Source of the DNA: Chrysoperla carnea
Lineage: Eukaryota; Arthropoda; Insecta; Neuroptera; Chrysopidae
Length of the DNA stretch: 64,000 nt
NCBI RefSeq assembly: GCF_905475395.1
Contig: NC_058338.1
Span: forward strand, 37,702,935 to 37,766,934
Reading direction: 5' to 3'
Shown: positions 59,693 through 64,000 of the stretch, one piece after another
Layout: every line of letters begins with the position of its first letter
Position numbering within the stretch: the stretch's first letter is position 1
Made by a program: the position numbers and the translations under genes
Notes under the pieces: model-generated
Database searches by the model: none
What the model was told of the DNA's origin: nothing
Seen by the model: the letters and a program-made list of their open reading frames with translations, nothing else

Positions 59693-60111
59693 TGTAATTT
59701 AGTCGAGAGTTGATTTATATAATATTTATAGAAAGTCCTTTATCACTCGACGCGAATATATAAGTAGATAAATTATTAAAAATATGTGTTATTTTTACAA
59801 GAATAACATTGTGCCTTTACTTATTTGTTGCGTGTATCTACTTTTATAAAATACAAGGTCGTTTCACTTTCTTCTGCAAAACATTTTCAAGTTATTCAAT
59901 AATTATAAATATGAATGAAATATTTTATTTAGTGGACAAAAATATTAAATCTTATAACCATGAACATTGATACATCATACAAAATGTTTGGAAATTCAGT
60001 TAAAAATTTACATAATACTTAACCTTTGAACATATGTAGATCTACATGCATACTAAAATGTAGCTACTTATTTTTATTACCTATTTAAAAATTCAAATTT
60101 AAGTAAAACAA

Positions 60112-60555
60112 GTGAAATCAAACATTTGACTGAGCTAATTTTTGAAATACCATATATTAATAGTGTTGATGTAAGAAAGATAGCCACTCTTACATACAAA
60201 GTAATAATAATGTCTTTCTTCTCATTTCTTCAGTGTATGCTATTGCAAACAAACATAATAAATGTAACGTATAAATTAAATATATTATTTACACCCTAAT
60301 GTGTAAACAGTGATGTTAACAAAAAAATGTTTCAAACAAAAGTTTTTTCTTTTTTTATAAGGAACATTTCTTACATTTTAACTATTGTTCTATATCTAAC
60401 TGTTTACAAGATGGGTCTTACGCACTCAAGACCCGATTGACCTACTTTGCTTATTTTCGAATTCGACTTTACTTTTTAAGTCCTTAGCACGCTATAAAAT
60501 TTCAGCTTGATATCTCTTTTCGTTCTTGAGTTATTGTGATTACAGACGGACAAAC
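60112..60555 (-). repeat. dispersed repeat family A copy, truncated
   Basis: Reverse orientation: GAAATCAAACATTTGACTGA, TAATAGTGTTGATG, TAACTGTTTACAAGATGGGT, TTCAGCTTGATATCTCTTTT and ATTACAGACGGACAAACAG. The sequence then breaks off before the expected TACCATGTATA end. Confidence 0.65.
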
Positions 60556-62917
60556 AGAATGTGACAATTTTTTTTGCATATAGGTAAGCTATGAAAAAAG
60601 CCCTACCATTTCGATAATTTATCAAAATTTTAGAATCAGTAGTTTCGGTGAATAAAAGAGCAGAATGCCAATTTTCCTAAAGGTGTACCCTTCTCCCCAA
60701 AAAGTAACCTCCAAAATTAGACTTGGATTTATTTAGATTTTTCTGTAAATTTTGAGGCGAGCTTTATATCTTGTATTTTTTCCAAAATTTCAGTCGCAGG
60801 ATTTTTGGAGGTAAGGGAGTGGCGAGAATCGTCAAATTTTATTAATATTCAAACAAGAAGTTTTGTGAATGGGTTAAGATGAAATCGCCTCGTAGTTATA
60901 TCACCTTCGTTACAAAGTTCATCAATATTGTTGGAAAATTTTGTTGAAAATCCAGAAGATGCTATTTTTTTCATCAAAGTTTTCAGTCAAAATTTGTAAT
61001 TTAATACAGTTATTGGATATAACCGATCAAGTCAACTCTACATCTGTGCTTGGTCGCTTGTAATTACGCCTCAGGCCAATGTAAATTAAACCATAAATAA
61101 TATTTTAGATCTGTGCGAAGGTACATGCAAGAACTTAACATAAATCGCGTGAAATAAAATTTTTTGTATTTCCAGGAAAAAACAAACAAAAATTCAATTA
61201 AAATTTTAGAATTGTGCCCTTGAAGTGGAATACATTTGTTATATAAAACAAGATCAGTTGACATACTGGCGTCCCGTGTGGCGTATAAATTTTAAACTGA
61301 CAATACCCCTGGTATAATTTTTAATACACCTGGTATATTTATATTGCTACGATTGTCTCTCAGTCTTATGCCGGTTTTCCACTTTACAGACAAACAAAAA
61401 CAAAACATAAATTCAAATAATTTACCTGCATAATTTTATCTATTCCTGTATTAATTACCTGCATAATTTTACCTATTTTCAGTATTTACTTAAATGTTTT
61501 TGATGTTAAGTCATGCAGACGAGTGATGAATTAATTCAATAAAGACTAATTATCATAGATTTTCATTTCCTAAGACGTTTATCAAATTACTCATAAGGGT
61601 ATTTTAATTATGCTAAAGGAAATGGCGATTCACGTGTTTCACGTATTCATTCAGGGTCAAGATAAGAGCTAAACAAATAAGAAATTGCTTTCATTTTTTA
61701 ATTGAACCAAATATCTGTATAACCATCAGCCGACTTTTGATATAAAATATCACTTGCACCGATTAGAATATATTTTTTATTTTCTCTCCAATAAGAATTT
61801 CTAGAATGGAACACGGAAAAAGAAGATATATTTTTTTCTTTGAATTTTCGATTTTGTGGATAAACTTTATGTAAAAAAATTTTCGTTTTTTCTCGTAATT
61901 CGGTATTACTGAACGGTTATAACAAATTATATCCTGTATATATGAAATAACGTTAAACAAAATCAACTTATTAGTAGAATTCCGTGTGTCCGTCTATCTG
62001 CCCGCCTGCCCCTCCGTTAACACGATAGCTCACTATGTTGCATCGTAGACGTAGAAAATTTAACATTTTACCGCGAAAATTTCTTAAGTAAGATGGATCG
62101 TGATGCGGTTTTTTTGCATTAGGTTCTAAAAGGTATTTATGAACTTTGTGAACATTGCAAATTATGGGGAGATAATTTTCTTCGTGTGTGCATTAAAAAT
62201 GCATTTATTGTATATTTCGTGCATATAACATATTAAATAATGATCGTAAAATAAATTTTTTCAAATTTTTAAAAAAATATCTCCACGTTTCTAGTGTATT
62301 ACAAGCTTTTTATGAAAAAAGTTTTGAATTTTTTTCAAAAAGTTTCTAGGTACTCCAAGGAATTAAAATTATTTTACCAATCCCTGAAGTTTATTAAATA
62401 TAAGCAACTTCATATGCAGAAATATATAAACAGTTGCAAATATACACAAAATAAAGCACAATTTCCACATTTTTTAAAAATGTTTTTACGCCAGTAAAAT
62501 CTGAAGAAAAAAAAAATGAATATATTTTATCACCTATTACGCAGGTAGCCCAATTTGTTTTTTTGCTTGCAAAACATAGTTTCAAACTCCCCTCAGGGGT
62601 CAAAATAACATAATGTAAAAGCAGCTTTACAACACTTTCCAGTCGCCATTTGTATTAGCTTTCGAACATTTTGCAATTTTTTCGAAGTATTTTTTAGAAT
62701 ACTTTTGTTTTTGTTTTTTTTTTTTTAATTCCGGGGGTTGAGAAATAAGAATTTGTACTGAAAAATCATCTGTTATTAAATACATAATTTTATTTATTTG
62801 CCTTTTTTTCTCTGAAAAAAAATATTTGATGAACAACGAATGAAGTCGTAAATTGATAACTTGTACCACAGATTTACAAATGGGAAAAATATAAGACGGT
62901 TAATTTTTATCAAAATA

Positions 62918-62923
62918 TTTATT
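62918..62923 (-). terminator. candidate poly(A) signal overlapping the second CYP4 stop
   Basis: Minus strand AATAAA across the final AAA-TAA codons, as in the paralogue at 46436. May be coincidental. Confidence 0.25.
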
Positions 62924-64000
62924 TATAAGATCTTAATTTCAGTTTTATATTCACACCATTCGTTGCTTTCAAAATGATAGCCAATGCTAATTTTAACTCA
63001 TATTCGGGACCAGCTGAACACAGTTCATAATGTCTAATGACATTGGTTATTGTTGATTTCATTTCATACATAGCAAATTTTTGACCTAAAATGAATTTGA
63101 AATTAAAGTATCTTCTTTCGAATAATTGATTATTAAATGTAATAAGAGCTAATATAGTACTTTCTAAAAGCAAATAAACGGCTTGTTCGAATGTGCTGGA
63201 CTTACATTTATATTTATTGTGTCGCTATTGTTGTGTCGAAAAAATTTGGTTACTTAAAGAATGAAAGGTGCAAATAAGTATATGATTTTGAATGACTAAG
63301 GTGGCAAAGAATTGTTCCAGTTTTGAAACGCTATGTATCTATACGAAATGATAATTATCTATTTGTATCTACTGTTTGGTGAAAATAGAAATTTCACCAA
63401 GCATAATTCTTGGTTTTAGTCTTCTGTTCCTTTTTTTTTTGTTGCAAGATCTCATGTTCAAGGAGCAGATCTCATGCTCTTTTACTCATCTTATCGCTTT
63501 TTTTCATAAGCTAACACTTCTTAAAGGTTTTCAAAATTTTTTTAAATTAATCTGTGAAAAATTATAAAAGGTAAAATTCAAGATTAGGTGGCACTATTAT
63601 AAATAGTTAAATTGATTTGGATTTTTTGCGACTAATGAATATATACTATATACTGTTTTTTAGGGGCCATTTCCCATTTTATGAACGAAATGATTTGGTA
63701 ATTCTGTAGGGTAGAGTTGTATAAACCTAATCTATACCAGCATATCTATCTTTGATATTTTCGAATTTGAAAATAACTCCAATGTCGCTATCATATCTGG
63801 CGTAATAATAATAATATATGTATAATTTCATTAACAAACCAATGCAATTTCTGGAACCGGCACTAAATGGTATATAGGAAAAATAATTTTTATTTTGTGC
63901 CTGCGTCAAAAATCTTTCTGGTTTAAATGCTTCAGGATCTGGAAAATATTCTGGATTATGATGTATAGAATATATCATTATTGATGGTCGAGCATTTTTC
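62919..64000 (-). CDS. cytochrome P450, CYP4 family, last two exons (partial, 5' end beyond right edge)
   Basis: The haem-loop exon starts beyond 64000 and ends at 63840; the terminal exon is 62919-63085. The first encodes [26 protein letters not shown] and [13 protein letters not shown], the Cys-ligand loop. The second encodes [20 protein letters not shown] and ends LRSYK. The terminal exon has the same length (167 bases) and phase as that of the CYP4 gene at 46436-51936 and shares 39 of 54 residues with it. The donor GTTTGT is also shared. This marks a tandem paralogue in the same orientation. The frame is open with no sign of decay in the visible part. Confidence 0.9.

Larger units (their letters stand above)
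52052..62918. other. intergenic, about 10.9 kb without a supported gene
   Basis: Between the two CYP4 genes. It contains a 19-bp perfect hairpin (55244-55286), dispersed repeat family B (57835-58110), two dispersed repeat family A copies (58850-59320 and 60112-60555, both minus), a poly(A) run at 57641-57660 and a (TTTTG)n tract. I looked for P450 motifs (ExxR, PERF, haem loop) on both strands and saw none, so no third CYP copy is evident. Confidence 0.6.

Overview
The window is AT-rich, intron-rich animal nuclear DNA. The gene content points to an insect: clip-domain serine protease homologues and CYP4-type cytochrome P450s. The order cannot be fixed from the sequence alone. All supported genes are on the minus strand. 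Exons were placed by hand from protein similarity, GT/AG sites and intron phase. For the complete genes the summed exon lengths give an open frame from ATG to stop.

Layout. (1) 1-8.2 kb: the 5' part of a mucin-like serine protease homologue (SPH) with at least three clip domains. It runs off the left edge and its protease domain is not in the window. (2) 13.8-18.9 kb and 21.6-25.4 kb: two complete tandemly duplicated single-clip SPH genes (343 and 347 aa). (3) 35.7-41.4 kb: a third complete SPH gene (436 aa) with Pro/Ala/Thr-rich stalks around its clip. (4) 46.4-51.9 kb: a complete nine-exon CYP4-type P450 (513 aa). (5) 62.9-64 kb: the last two exons of a second CYP4 paralogue, cut by the right edge. 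The rest is intronic and intergenic sequence holding LINE, SINE, 5S-rRNA-like, foldback and dispersed-repeat material and simple repeats.

All three complete SPHs keep His and Asp of the triad but read GDGGSPL where an active enzyme reads GDSGGPL, so they should be catalytically dead. In insects, clip-domain SPHs of this kind (CLIPA type) act as cofactors in haemolymph cascades such as prophenoloxidase activation. Assigning that role here is inference. The most unusual feature is the exon design of the clip region. In the multi-clip gene and in the 36-41 kb gene, introns of phase 0 cut each clip domain in the middle. In the multi-clip gene a single symmetric exon therefore carries the second half of one clip, a Thr-rich linker, and the first half of the next clip. 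Such exons can be duplicated or lost without breaking the frame, and the window contains both working and decayed copies.
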